A stretch of 64,000 nt of DNA from Palsa-504 sp963787645. GTDB lineage: Bacteria; Actinomycetota; Actinomycetes; Streptosporangiales; Streptosporangiaceae. Where the stretch lies: positions 1 through 64,000 of the forward strand of contig CAWBDS010000011.1 of NCBI GenBank assembly GCA_963787645.1, in the 5' to 3' direction. The notes under the pieces were generated by a model. The model had not been told where the DNA came from. It saw only the letters and a list, made by a program, of their open reading frames with translations, and did not search any database. The position numbers and the translations under genes are program-made. Of the stretch, positions 17,968-26,399 are shown in pieces; positions within the stretch are counted from its first letter, which is position 1; each line of letters begins with the position of its first letter.

Positions 17968-18138
17968 ATGGACACTGAACAGCACTGGTGGTTCTGCCTG
18001 AAGCACCACACCGTGGAAGACGACGACGGCCCCTGTCCGGGAAAGGACCGCCTCGGTCCCTTCCCCACCCCGGAGGCGGCCGCCCGGGCGCTGGAAACCG
18101 TGCAACGCCGGAACCAACAGTGGGACGCGCAGGATTAA
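17968..18138 (+). CDS. SPOR-domain-like mini-protein
   Basis: A 56-residue protein: WWFCLKHHTVEDDDGPCPGK, then DRLGPFPTPEAAARALETVQ and RRNQQWDAQD. The pattern (W-[FY]-C-L-x-H-x-x-V-E...C-x-G-K-D-R-L-G-P-[FY]...A-L-E...R-N-x-x-W-D-x-x-D) matches a small conserved actinobacterial protein annotated as SPOR-domain-containing. SPOR domains bind denuded peptidoglycan; whether this short form does is unproven. It is transcribed divergently from map and upstream of the YbjQ-like pair. Confidence 0.8.
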   Translation: MDTEQHWWFCLKHHTVEDDDGPCPGKDRLGPFPTPEAAARALETVQRRNQQWDAQD

Positions 18139-18168
18139 GAGCTCGCCTTCGTAGCTACGCTTAACCCT

Positions 18169-19095
18169 GTGAGGGAAGAACTGCCTGCCGCCGCCGAGGC
18201 CCGGATGGCGGAAATCCGGCGCACCGGCACGTGGGGATCGGCGCTGACGACCGATGAGTTCGCCGCGATCCGCAGCGTGGGCTTCGAGCCCGTCGGGCAG
18301 GTGCTCGGCGCCGCGGTCTACAACATCGGCTGGACCGGCGGCTACAACTGCCCCGGCGCCTGGGGGTCCTGGGGTTACGGCATGCCCGCCCGGACCACCA
18401 CCCAGGTGTCGGGCCGCGGCGGCTTCGGGTCCTTTGCCCCGCTGGTGCAGGCCATGTACCAGGCCCGGCACAAGGCCCTCGACCGCATGGTCACCGAATG
18501 CACCGAGCTGGGCGGGCACGGCGTGGTCGGCGTCCGGCTGAGCATCGGCACGTTCCCGGCCGGCGGCCTGGAGTTCAAGGCCATCGGCACCGCCATCCGG
18601 GCCCCGGGCGTGCCCCCCGTCTCGGAGTGGCCGGGGAAGCGCCGCCAGCCGTTCACCTCCGACCTGTCCGGCCAGGACTTCGCCAAGCTGATCATGAAGG
18701 GCTGGGTGCCCGCGGGCTTGGTGCTCGGCATCTCGATCGGGTCCCGGCACGATGACTGGCTGACCGTCGGCCAGACCCGCTGGGGGGCGGGCAACGCCGA
18801 GGTCGTCGGCTACACCGAGCTGGTCAACGACGCCAGGCACGACGCGCGGCTGCAGCTGGAACGCGACGTCGCGCGGCTGGGCGCCGAGGGCGTGGTGATC
18901 GCCGACATGGAGATGCGGGTGCGGGAGAGGGAATGCCCGGTACAGGAGGGCCGCCGCGACCATATCGTCGAGGTCACCACCATCGGCACGGCCATCGCCC
19001 GCTTCGACCGCCACGAGCAGCGGCACAGCGGATCGACGCTGGCCATCATGTCACTCGACCCGCAACGGCGCCAGGCGGCCAGGGTCCGGATCTAA
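18169..19095 (+). CDS. YbjQ-like heavy-metal-binding-domain protein, tandem domains
   Basis: A 308-residue protein with two copies of the YbjQ (PF01906-like) fold: LTTDEFAAIRSVGFEPVGQVLG...ARHKALDRMVTECTELGGHGVVGVRL, then TSDLSGQDFAKLIMKGWVPAGLVLG...LQLERDVARLGAEGVVIADMEMRV. The first domain has an insertion with Trp, Gly and Tyr residues (YNIGWTGGYNCPGAWGSWGY). Despite the family name, metal binding is not established for most members. It lies 12 nt upstream of a paralogue and likely shares its mRNA. Confidence 0.8.
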   Translation: MREELPAAAEARMAEIRRTGTWGSALTTDEFAAIRSVGFEPVGQVLGAAVYNIGWTGGYNCPGAWGSWGYGMPARTTTQVSGRGGFGSFAPLVQAMYQARHKALDRMVTECTELGGHGVVGVRLSIGTFPAGGLEFKAIGTAIRAPGVPPVSEWPGKRRQPFTSDLSGQDFAKLIMKGWVPAGLVLGISIGSRHDDWLTVGQTRWGAGNAEVVGYTELVNDARHDARLQLERDVARLGAEGVVIADMEMRVRERECPVQEGRRDHIVEVTTIGTAIARFDRHEQRHSGSTLAIMSLDPQRRQAARVRI

Positions 19096-19107
19096 CCAGG
19101 AGAGACG

Positions 19108-19959
19108 ATGACCGACCAGGGGAACATAGCGGCCGAGCTCGACAACGCGGGCGTGCCGCAGGATGCCATGCGCCGCCTGGCGGAGCTGCAGCCTGGCCGG
19201 GCCGGGTCCATCTTTACCTCCGACCTGTCGGTCAACGAGTTCCTCCTGGTCCGTGAGGTCGGGTTCCGGCCGCTCGGCCTGGTGCTCGGCAGCTCCATTT
19301 ATCACGTGGGGCTGCAGGTGGGCCGGTGGGGCAGGAACCAGGAGCTCGACGTGCTGTCCCAGGCCATGTACCACGCGCGTGAGCTGGCCATGACCAGGAT
19401 GGAGGCCGAGGCCGACGCGCTGCGCGCCGACGGGATCGTCGGCGTCCGGCTGGACGTGGAGATGAAGGAGTTCGGCGCCGACATCGCCGAGTTCATCGCG
19501 GTCGGCACCGCGGTCAAGGCCGAGCCGGGCGCCGGCGGCGGCGGGGTCGACAACTGGCGGAACAACAAGAACCAGCCGTTCACCTCGGACCTGTCCGGCC
19601 AGGATTTCTGGACGCTGATCCGGGCCGGGTACGCCCCGCTCGGCATGGTGATGGGATCGTGCGTCTACCACGTGGCCCACCAGAAGTTCGGCGCCAAGGT
19701 GGGCAACATCGGCAAGAACGTGGAGATAGAGCAGTTCACCCAGGCGCTGTACGACGCCCGCGAGCTCGCGATGAGCCGGATGCAGGCCGAGGCCGAGGCC
19801 CTGCACGCGGAGGGCATCGTCGGCGTGCAGCTACGGCAGCACAGCCACACCTGGGGCTCGCACACCACCGAGTTCTTCGCCATCGGCACCGCCGTGCGGC
19901 CACTCCGTCCGGATCACATCATCGAGCGCCCGACCATGGTGCTGTCCCTGGACAGTTAA
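19108..19959 (+). CDS. YbjQ-like heavy-metal-binding-domain protein, second paralogue
   Basis: A 283-residue paralogue of the previous gene with the same two-domain layout: FTSDLSVNEFLLVREVGFRP, LGLVLGSSIYHVG and ADGIVGVRLDVEM, then FTSDLSGQDFWTLIRAGYAP, LGMVMGSCVYHVA and AEGIVGVQL. It starts at ATG with AGGAGAG 7-8 nt upstream. It overlaps the convergent downstream gene by 4 nt at the stop codons. Confidence 0.8.
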   Translation: MTDQGNIAAELDNAGVPQDAMRRLAELQPGRAGSIFTSDLSVNEFLLVREVGFRPLGLVLGSSIYHVGLQVGRWGRNQELDVLSQAMYHARELAMTRMEAEADALRADGIVGVRLDVEMKEFGADIAEFIAVGTAVKAEPGAGGGGVDNWRNNKNQPFTSDLSGQDFWTLIRAGYAPLGMVMGSCVYHVAHQKFGAKVGNIGKNVEIEQFTQALYDARELAMSRMQAEAEALHAEGIVGVQLRQHSHTWGSHTTEFFAIGTAVRPLRPDHIIERPTMVLSLDS

Positions 19960-20633
19960 GGGGTGGGCCCGCTGACCGCGTCCAGCAGGCGGGCCATCCG
20001 GTCCCGCAGGCCCCGGACGCCGCCGCGGTGACGTTGGTTACCGGGCGCCTCGCCAGCCGGGCCGCCGCTTCCGGCGCCGGGCACGCCGACCCCGAACTCG
20101 GCGGCCTCTGGGGTTCCCGCACCGAGCTCACCGCAGGCCGAGCTGACCAGGTGCTGCACCGCCCCGAACGACACCGGGTCGAACCGGGGCCGGATCGTCA
20201 GCGACTCGTGGGCCAGCGAGCCGAGTTCGGAGTCGCCCTGGTCAAGCGCGAAGATCGTCGCCCCCGACTTCCGCGCGTCGCCGACCCGCTCCAGCAGCGG
20301 CACCGGCGCCGTCGACGGGCTGATCACGAACAGCGTCTCACCGCGCCTGGCCGCCTCCAGCCGCTCCAGGCCCACCCGCAGGTGCGCCGGCGCGCCGTCG
20401 GGCACCCGCCAGCGGACCAGCGTCGGCATGAGCTCGGGAATCCCGGCCAGCCGGCTCTCCTCATCCAGGTGCGCGGTGAGGTGCCACGGCTCGTCGTCGG
20501 GGGTGCCGACCAGGAGCAGTCCTCCAGGAGACCGGGTGTACTTGCGCAGGCCGCCCGCGAGGGCGCGGGCTCGCTCAAGCCATCCGGTGGGGGCCAGTAG
20601 CGCACGGAGCGTGGCCACCTGATTCGCGTCCAC
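19956..20633 (-). CDS. Conserved protein with SIS-like fold features
   Basis: The 225-residue protein is not a family I recognise firmly. Residues about 100-150 (ETLFVISPSTAPVPLLERVG, then DARKSGATIFALDQGDSELG and SLAHESLTI) follow the beta-alpha-beta rhythm of sugar-isomerase (SIS) domains, where [VI]-[IL]-x-[IV]-S-x-S is followed by A...G...[IV]-[AT]-[IL]. The C-terminal 50 residues are Gly/Arg-rich and probably disordered. It is divergent from npdG by about 50 bp. Confidence 0.55.
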   Translation of the reverse strand: MDANQVATLRALLAPTGWLERARALAGGLRKYTRSPGGLLLVGTPDDEPWHLTAHLDEESRLAGIPELMPTLVRWRVPDGAPAHLRVGLERLEAARRGETLFVISPSTAPVPLLERVGDARKSGATIFALDQGDSELGSLAHESLTIRPRFDPVSFGAVQHLVSSACGELGAGTPEAAEFGVGVPGAGSGGPAGEAPGNQRHRGGVRGLRDRMARLLDAVSGPTP

Positions 20634-20684
20634 GTATCAATGGTGCACTGAAAAGCCCGTGAGCGCAGCCCCGATAATAGATCT

Positions 20685-21353
20685 ATGACTGACCGTGAAG
20701 CCCTCTCCGTCGACGGACTGGTGATCGGCATCCTCGGCGGCACCGGGGAACAGGGCCGCGGGCTGGCCCGCAGGTTCGCGATGGCCGGGAACCCGGTGAT
20801 CATCGGGTCCCGCAGCCACGACCGGGCCGGCGGCGTGGCGCGGGAGATCGGCCACGGCGTCCGGGGCCTGGCCAACCGCGACGCCGCCCGCCAGGCGGAG
20901 CTGGTGATCGCCGCCGTGCCGTGGGAGGGCCACGGTGAGCTGCTGTCCGGGCTGGCAGCCGAGCTGACGGGCAAGGTCGTGGTGGACTGCGTCAACCCGC
21001 TCGGCTTCGACCAGCGCGGCGCCTACCCGCTGCCCGTGGCCGAGGGCAGCGCCGCCGAGCAGGCCGCGGCGCTGCTCCCGCACAGCATGGTGGTGGCGGC
21101 CTTCCACCACATCTCCGCCGTCCTGCTGCTCGACCCGGACGTGGACAGCATCGACTGCGACGTGCTCGTCCTCGGCGAGGACCGCCCGGCCACCGACCGG
21201 GTGCAGGCGCTGGCGGAGCGGATCCCCGGCGTTCGCGGCATCTACGCGGGCCGCCTGCGCAACTGCCACCAGATCGAGGCGCTCACCGCCAACCTGGTCT
21301 CCATAAACCGCCGCTACAAGGCGCACGCCGGTCTCCGCATCACCGATATTTAA
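20685..21353 (+). CDS. npdG: NADPH-dependent F420 reductase
   Basis: A 222-residue F420H2:NADP oxidoreductase, exchanging hydride between coenzyme F420 and NADP in the cytosol. The Rossmann motif is GILGGTGEQGRGLARRFAMA (residues ~14-33), followed by VIIGSRSHDRA for the NADP phosphate, VIAAVPWEGHGELL, VVDCVNPLGFDQRG and the C-terminal RIPGVRGIYAGRLRNCHQIE plus LTANLVSINRRYKAHAGLRI, all hallmarks of this family. Its presence implies an F420-using host. Confidence 0.93.
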   Translation: MTDREALSVDGLVIGILGGTGEQGRGLARRFAMAGNPVIIGSRSHDRAGGVAREIGHGVRGLANRDAARQAELVIAAVPWEGHGELLSGLAAELTGKVVVDCVNPLGFDQRGAYPLPVAEGSAAEQAAALLPHSMVVAAFHHISAVLLLDPDVDSIDCDVLVLGEDRPATDRVQALAERIPGVRGIYAGRLRNCHQIEALTANLVSINRRYKAHAGLRITDI

Positions 21354-21514
21354 AAACCTCTTTATCCCGAACGACCAGGGGTGCTCCAGGAGCGGCTAGC
21401 GAGCGCGGGCCAGAACCCGGTGTGCCCGGTATCGGGAAGGCCCCTGATCGTTCCGGGACGCTATCCGGGGTTCACCCTGATGCGAAGCCTCTGGCCAAGG
21501 GCGACAATGGAAGC

Positions 21515-22864
21515 ATGTACCGGCACAGGCCGAATCTGCTGGACGGCCACGAGATGGAGGCGCCAGGGCGTCACTGGTCCTGGGCGGCCCGCCGCTATTA
21601 CCGCCGGGAGCTGCGCGGCAGCCGGCGCGGCCACATCCGGCGTGCCACCGACGACCGGCAGCTGGGGGGCGTGGCCGGCGGAATAGCCCGGCGCTTCGGC
21701 CGGGATGTCACGGTGATCCGGGTCCTGTTCGTCATCTTCGGGCTGAGCGGGATCGGCCTGGTGCCCTACTTCGCGAGCTGGCTGCTCATCCGGGCCGATG
21801 ACGAGGACGACACCATCGCCGCGCGTGGCCTGGCCGACCGCCGGACCCTGGCGCTCGCCGCGGCGGTCGCCTCGGTGGTGGCACTGGTCATGGTGGTGAG
21901 CTCCTGGGTGCACATCGGCTGGTTCAACTCCGTTGGCTGGGCGTACGTGCTCGCCGCCGCCAGCCTGGTGGTGATCAGCCGGCATGGCTCGGCGGCCGAG
22001 CGGGAGACGCTGCGGCGGCTGGCCGCGCCGCTGCTGCCGACGGGTTCGGGGGACCAGGCCGAGCCGCGGCGCCGGGTCATGGCGCGCATCGCCGTGGCCA
22101 TGGTCCTGCTCGGCGGCGGGCTCGTCCTCCTGCTCGACAACGGCCAGCCTGTCGCCACCGAGGCGCGCCCGCTCGGCGGCTTGGTCCTGATCGTCGCCGC
22201 GGTCGTGGCGCTGCTCGTCCCGTGGTGGGGCCGGGTGGCCCGCGACCTGATGGGTGAACGCCAGGCCCGGGCCCAGGCCGAGGAACGCGCGGACATGGCC
22301 GCCCGCCTGCACGATTCGGTGCTGCAGACCCTGGCGCTCATCCAGCGGCGCGCGGACAACCCCCAGCAGGTAGTCCAGCTGGCCCGGGCCCAGGAGCGGC
22401 AGCTGCGCGGCTGGCTGTTCGAGGGCGCGGTCCCCGGCGCCTTCGACGACGAGGTCACCCACCTGGCGGCCGGCATCCAGCGGGTGGCCGAGGAGGTCGA
22501 GTCGCGGCACGGCGTGCCGGTCGATGCGGTCACGGTGGGCGACGCCCCGCTGGACAAGCGCCTCGAGGCGCTGCTCGAGGCGACCCGCGAGGCAGCCGTC
22601 AACGCGGCCAAGTGGTCCGGCGCCCCGATGATCTCGGTGTTCGCCGAGGCCGACGCCGAAGCGGTGGCGGCCTACGTCCGCGATCGCGGCCAGGGCTTCG
22701 ACCCGGCCTTGGTCTCGCCGGACCGCAAGGGGCTGTCGGAATCGATCACCGCGCGGATGACCCGCAACGGCGGGTCGGCCCGGATCCGCAGCGCTCCCGG
22801 CGAGGGCGCGGAGGTGACGCTCGTGATGCCGCGGGCGGCCCGGCAACCGGCCGCGCGCTCATGA
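21515..22864 (+). CDS. PspC-domain sensor histidine kinase
   Basis: A roughly 449-residue kinase. An N-terminal PspC domain (RRATDDRQLGGVAGGIARRF...VIRVLFVIFGLSGIGLVPYFASWLLI) is followed by further transmembrane segments, then the phosphoacceptor helix AARLHDSVLQTLALIQRRAD (His in LHDSVLQ) and an ATPase domain with N-box REAAVNAAKWSG and G-box VRDRGQGFDPA. This is the layout of actinobacterial NarL-type two-component kinases with PspC. The start ATG 21515 has GGAAG upstream. It overlaps the response-regulator gene by 4 nt (ATGA). Confidence 0.9.
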   Translation: MYRHRPNLLDGHEMEAPGRHWSWAARRYYRRELRGSRRGHIRRATDDRQLGGVAGGIARRFGRDVTVIRVLFVIFGLSGIGLVPYFASWLLIRADDEDDTIAARGLADRRTLALAAAVASVVALVMVVSSWVHIGWFNSVGWAYVLAAASLVVISRHGSAAERETLRRLAAPLLPTGSGDQAEPRRRVMARIAVAMVLLGGGLVLLLDNGQPVATEARPLGGLVLIVAAVVALLVPWWGRVARDLMGERQARAQAEERADMAARLHDSVLQTLALIQRRADNPQQVVQLARAQERQLRGWLFEGAVPGAFDDEVTHLAAGIQRVAEEVESRHGVPVDAVTVGDAPLDKRLEALLEATREAAVNAAKWSGAPMISVFAEADAEAVAAYVRDRGQGFDPALVSPDRKGLSESITARMTRNGGSARIRSAPGEGAEVTLVMPRAARQPAARS

Positions 22865-23518
22865 CCGCCCGGCCGACACCCCGGGTGTTCCTGGTCGATG
22901 ACCACGCGCTGTTCCGCTCCGGGGTCCGCAATGAGCTCGAGGGCAAGGTGGAGATCGTCGGCGACGCCGACGACATCGCCCCGGCGGTGGCCGGCATCAC
23001 GGCGACCGGCCCCGACGTCGTCCTGCTCGACGTGCACCTGCCCAGCGGGGGAGGGCAGCAGGTCGTCTCCGAGGTCGCGCAGACCGCGCCCCAGGTACGT
23101 TTCCTGGCCCTGTCCGCGTCCGACGCTCCCGAGGACGTGATCGCGGTCATCCGGGCCGGCGCCCGCGGTTACGTGACCAAGACGATCTCCGCGCCGGACC
23201 TGGTCGACGCCATCCGCCGGGTGGCCGACGGTGATGCCGTGTTCTCCCCGGCTCGCCGGTTTCGTCCTGGACGCTTTCGCCGGCCTGCCTGGCGCTACGG
23301 CGCCCCCAGCCGTCGATCCGGAGCTTGACCAGCTCACCAGCCGGGAACGTGAGGTGCTCCGGCTGATCGCCCGCGGCTACACCTACCGCGAGGTAGGCCG
23401 GGAGCTGTTCATCTCGGTCAAGACCGTGGAGAGCCACGTCTCCTCGGTGCTGCGCAAACTGCAGCTGTCCACCCGCCACCAGCTCACCCGCTGGGCCGCC
23501 GAACGCCGCCTGGCCTGA
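22861..23518 (+). CDS. LuxR/NarL-family response regulator (frameshifted)
   Basis: Cognate regulator of the preceding kinase. The receiver domain reads VFLVDDHALFRSGVRNELEG with phospho-acceptor Asp in VVLLDVHLPSGG and switch Lys in GYVTKTI. After GDAVFSP the frame changes near 23248-23252, and the product continues as RLAGFVLDAFAGLPG and the LuxR HTH LTSREREVLRLIARGYTYRE...VKTVESHVSSVLRKLQLSTR. Restoring a lost GC dinucleotide (CCCCGCGGCTC) would give the usual VFSPRLAGFVLDAF. Each half is well conserved, so a sequencing error is more likely than decay. Confidence 0.88.
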
Positions 23519-23558
23519 CCGTATCACCGGGCGTACAGATCTGATGCCAGGCGGCCGT

Positions 23559-23564
23559 TATAAT
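23559..23564 (+). promoter_or_regulatory. Candidate -10 promoter element for the Ser/Thr kinase
   Basis: A perfect TATAAT sits 27 nt before the ATG at 23591. No strong -35 hexamer is found at the usual spacing, so this is only a suggestion. Confidence 0.35.
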
Positions 23565-23590
23565 CCGGTTCGGCCGGGTAGCTCCACGGG

Positions 23591-25336
23591 ATGTCTGCCC
23601 CTGTGTCGGAGCGCCTACTCGCCGGACGGTACCGGCTTCGCTCGGTGATCGGCCACGGCGGGATGGGCGCTGTGTGGCGTGCACACGACGAACTGCTCCA
23701 CCGGGACGTGGCGGTTAAGGAGATCATCTGGCCGCCGCAGCTGGGCCCGGCCGAGCGGGAGACCGCCCGCCGGCGGGCGGTCCGGGAGGCGCAGATGGCC
23801 GCCCGGCTGCGTCATCCGAACATAGTGGGCGTCTACGACATCGTCGAGGAAGACGGGCGCCCCGCGATCGTGATGGAGTTCGTTCCGTTCCGCTCGCTTC
23901 GAGATACCGTCCGGGAGGACGGGCCGCTCTCCCCGGCCGAGGCGGCCCGGGTCGGCCTGGGCGTCGTGGCCGCTCTCAAGGCGGCACATGAAGCCGGCGT
24001 CGTGCACCGCGACGTGAAGCCCGCCAACATCCTGCTCGGCCCGGACGACCGGGTCGTGCTCACCGACTTCGGGATCGCCAAGGCGGCCGACAGCCCGACG
24101 TTGACCACCACGGGTGTGCTGGTGGGGTCGCCGTCCTACATCTCACCCGAGCGCGCCCGCGGCGGGCGCGCCGCCGCCGCCGCCGATCTGTGGGGGCTCG
24201 GGGCCTCGCTGTACGCGACGGTGGAGGGCCACCCGCCGTTCGAGCGGGACAGCGTGCTGGCCAGCCTGACCGCCGTCGTAGCCGACGAGCCGGACCCGCC
24301 GGTCCATGCGGGCCCGCTGGCGCCGGTGATCGACGGGTTGCTCCGTAAGGATCCCGACACGCGCCTTACCCTGGCCGAGGCCGAGCAGATGCTCCATCGG
24401 GTCGTCGAGGAGGGCGCCGCCCCCGGTGAGGCCACGATGAGCGTCGCCCCGGTTAGCGTCGCCCCCGTCGGCGGCGCCCCGGTCGGCTGGGCAGCGCCCG
24501 CCGGGCCGCCCCCGCGGGAAGACGGTGCTGCCGTCGGCGAGGCCCAACCTGGGCCGGCGGAGGCGGAACCCGGGCCAGCCCGGTCCCGGCGGCCCCGCGG
24601 CCCCCGCCGTCGCATGTCCCTGGCCGTGCTGGTGGCGGTGCTGGCCGCGGCGGTGCTCACCGCCGGCGTGGTGCTGATCTCGGCACCCGGCCGTCAAGCG
24701 CCGCGCACCGCCCCGGCGCCCTCCGTCACGACGAGGACCCGAGCGCCGCACTCGGGCGCCACCGGCGGCACTACCAAGCCCTCGCCGTCGGTCTCGTCCG
24801 GTTCGGCCTCGTCGGGTTCGGGGCCGTCCGGTTCGGCCTCGTCCGGTTCACCGACGACAAGCCAGGGCGGCAGCGGATCACCGGCAGGCGGCGTGCCCGC
24901 CGGGTACTACCGGTTCACCAACTCCACCGGTTTCTCCATCGGCGTCCCTCAGGGCTGGCAGATCTCACACGTGGGCCACTACGTGTACATCCGGGATCCA
25001 GCCAACGGCGGCATATTCCTGCTCATCGACCAGTCCGACCAGCCCAGGCCGGACCCGCTCGTCGACTGGCAGCAGCAGGCGGCCGCCCGGGCGAGCAGTT
25101 ACCCCGGCTATCACCTCATCCGCCTGGAGAGGGTCCAGTACCCGCAGGCCGAGAAGGCCGCTGACTGGGAATTCACTTACGACAGGAACGGCGTCCCGGT
25201 CCAGGTGCTGAACCGGAACATCCTGGCCAACGCGCACCACGCCTACGCCTTGTACTGGTCCACGCCGGTCAGCGAGTGGAACACCTACTACCACTACTTC
25301 CAGGCCTTCGCGGCGACGTTCCTCCCGGCGTCGTAA
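23591..25336 (+). CDS. Membrane Ser/Thr protein kinase (PknB/Hanks type)
   Basis: A 581-residue kinase. The N-terminal domain has the Gly loop IGHGGMGAVW, catalytic Lys in VAVKEI, HRDVKPANILL, DFGIAK and the APE-equivalent SPSYISPERARG. A Pro/Ala-rich juxtamembrane stretch follows, then one transmembrane helix (LAVLVAVLAAAVLTAGVVLI, about 340-360). The Ser/Thr/Gly-rich linker leads to a 140-residue extracytoplasmic domain starting YYRFTNSTGFSIGVPQGWQI, with Trp/Tyr-rich strands. There are no PASTA repeats. This sensor-domain type is common in actinobacterial kinases; the ligand is unknown. Confidence 0.92.
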   Translation: MSAPVSERLLAGRYRLRSVIGHGGMGAVWRAHDELLHRDVAVKEIIWPPQLGPAERETARRRAVREAQMAARLRHPNIVGVYDIVEEDGRPAIVMEFVPFRSLRDTVREDGPLSPAEAARVGLGVVAALKAAHEAGVVHRDVKPANILLGPDDRVVLTDFGIAKAADSPTLTTTGVLVGSPSYISPERARGGRAAAAADLWGLGASLYATVEGHPPFERDSVLASLTAVVADEPDPPVHAGPLAPVIDGLLRKDPDTRLTLAEAEQMLHRVVEEGAAPGEATMSVAPVSVAPVGGAPVGWAAPAGPPPREDGAAVGEAQPGPAEAEPGPARSRRPRGPRRRMSLAVLVAVLAAAVLTAGVVLISAPGRQAPRTAPAPSVTTRTRAPHSGATGGTTKPSPSVSSGSASSGSGPSGSASSGSPTTSQGGSGSPAGGVPAGYYRFTNSTGFSIGVPQGWQISHVGHYVYIRDPANGGIFLLIDQSDQPRPDPLVDWQQQAAARASSYPGYHLIRLERVQYPQAEKAADWEFTYDRNGVPVQVLNRNILANAHHAYALYWSTPVSEWNTYYHYFQAFAATFLPAS

Positions 25337-25359
25337 GGAAGCCGGTGACCGGGCAGCAA

Positions 25360-25391
25360 GCACCCCGGCCCGTTCGGTAAAAATGATTTTG
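25360..25391 (+). repeat. Dispersed repeat, copy B
   Basis: Second copy of the repeat at 6232-6263: 18 identical bases, then TAAAAATGATTTTGA against CAAAAGTGATCTTGA. It lies between the convergent kinase and panB genes, just beyond the probable panB stop at 25414-25416. Confidence 0.75.
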
Positions 25392-25413
25392 ATTTTCGGC
25401 CAGGGCGTCAGTA

Positions 25414-26291
25414 TCAGCGATAGGAGTGCTCCGCGTCGGGGAAGGCGCCCCGGTGACGTCCTCGGCGAACGCGGCCGCGGCGTCGTGCAGCACGGCGGTC
25501 AGGTCGGCGTACCTCTTCACGAACTTAGCCACCCGGGGCGACAGGCCCGCCATGTCCTGCCAGACCAGGACCTGGGCGTCGCACGAAGGTCCGGCGCCGA
25601 TGCCGATGGTCGGGATGGTCAGCGCCTCGGTCACCCGGGCGGCCAGGGATGCGGGCACGCACTCCAGGACCACGGAGAATGCGCCGGCCGCCTCCAGCAC
25701 CTTGGCCTCGTGCAGCAGGCGCTCGCCGTCCTCACCGCGTCCCTGGACCCGGTAGCCGCCGAAGGCGTTGACTGACTGCGGGGTCAGGCCAAGGTGGGCC
25801 ATCACCGGGATGCCCGCCGCGACCAGCTCCTCGACCTGGTGCGCGACCCGCTGACCGCCCTCCAGCTTGACCGCGTGAGCCCCCGTCTCCTTCAGGAAGC
25901 GAGTGGCCGCGGTCAGCGCCGCGGCGGGGGATACCTGGTAGGAACCGAACGGCAGGTCGGCCACCACCAGCGCCCGCCTGGTGCCGCGCACGACGGCGGC
26001 GGTCAGCGGGATCAGGTCATCCACCGTGACCGGGATCGTGGTGTCGTGACCGTAGACCACCATCGCGGCGGAGTCACCGACCAGCAGCACCGGAATCCCG
26101 GCCCGGTCGAAGACCCCGGCGGTGAGCGCGTCGTAGGCGGTGAGCATGGGCCACTTCTCGCCACGTGCCTTGGCGGCGGCGATGTCGCGTACGGTGACCC
26201 GGCGCCCGGCGCTCGACCCGCCGTAAAGCGGTTCCGGGATTGCGGTCCGCTGCCCTGTCGCGGCCATGAATGAGTCAGCTTGCTGTGACAT
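25414..26291 (-). CDS. panB: 3-methyl-2-oxobutanoate hydroxymethyltransferase (frameshift near C-terminus)
   Basis: PanB makes ketopantoate from alpha-ketoisovalerate and methylene-tetrahydrofolate in pantothenate synthesis. Motifs: MLTAYDALTAGVFDRAGIPV, LLVGDSAAMVVYGHDTTIPV, ADLPFGSYQ, HAVKLEGG, MAHLGLTPQSVNAFGGYRVQ, and TIGIGAGPSCDAQVLVWQDM. The given frame reads on past the natural end into antisense of the kinase gene. One base too many in GGGGCGCC (about 25452) explains it: removing it yields GAFPDAEHSYR-stop at 25414, a normal PanB ending. The ATG at 26291 has GGAGG 8 nt upstream. Confidence 0.9.
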
Positions 26292-26399
26292 CTGTCGAAC
26301 CTCCGTGTCTCGTGTCGCCCCAGCGGCGTACCCGGACACATTGATGATCGCATGACAAAAGGGCACGGCGGTATAGCACCGGCCTGGGAGACTAGAGCG

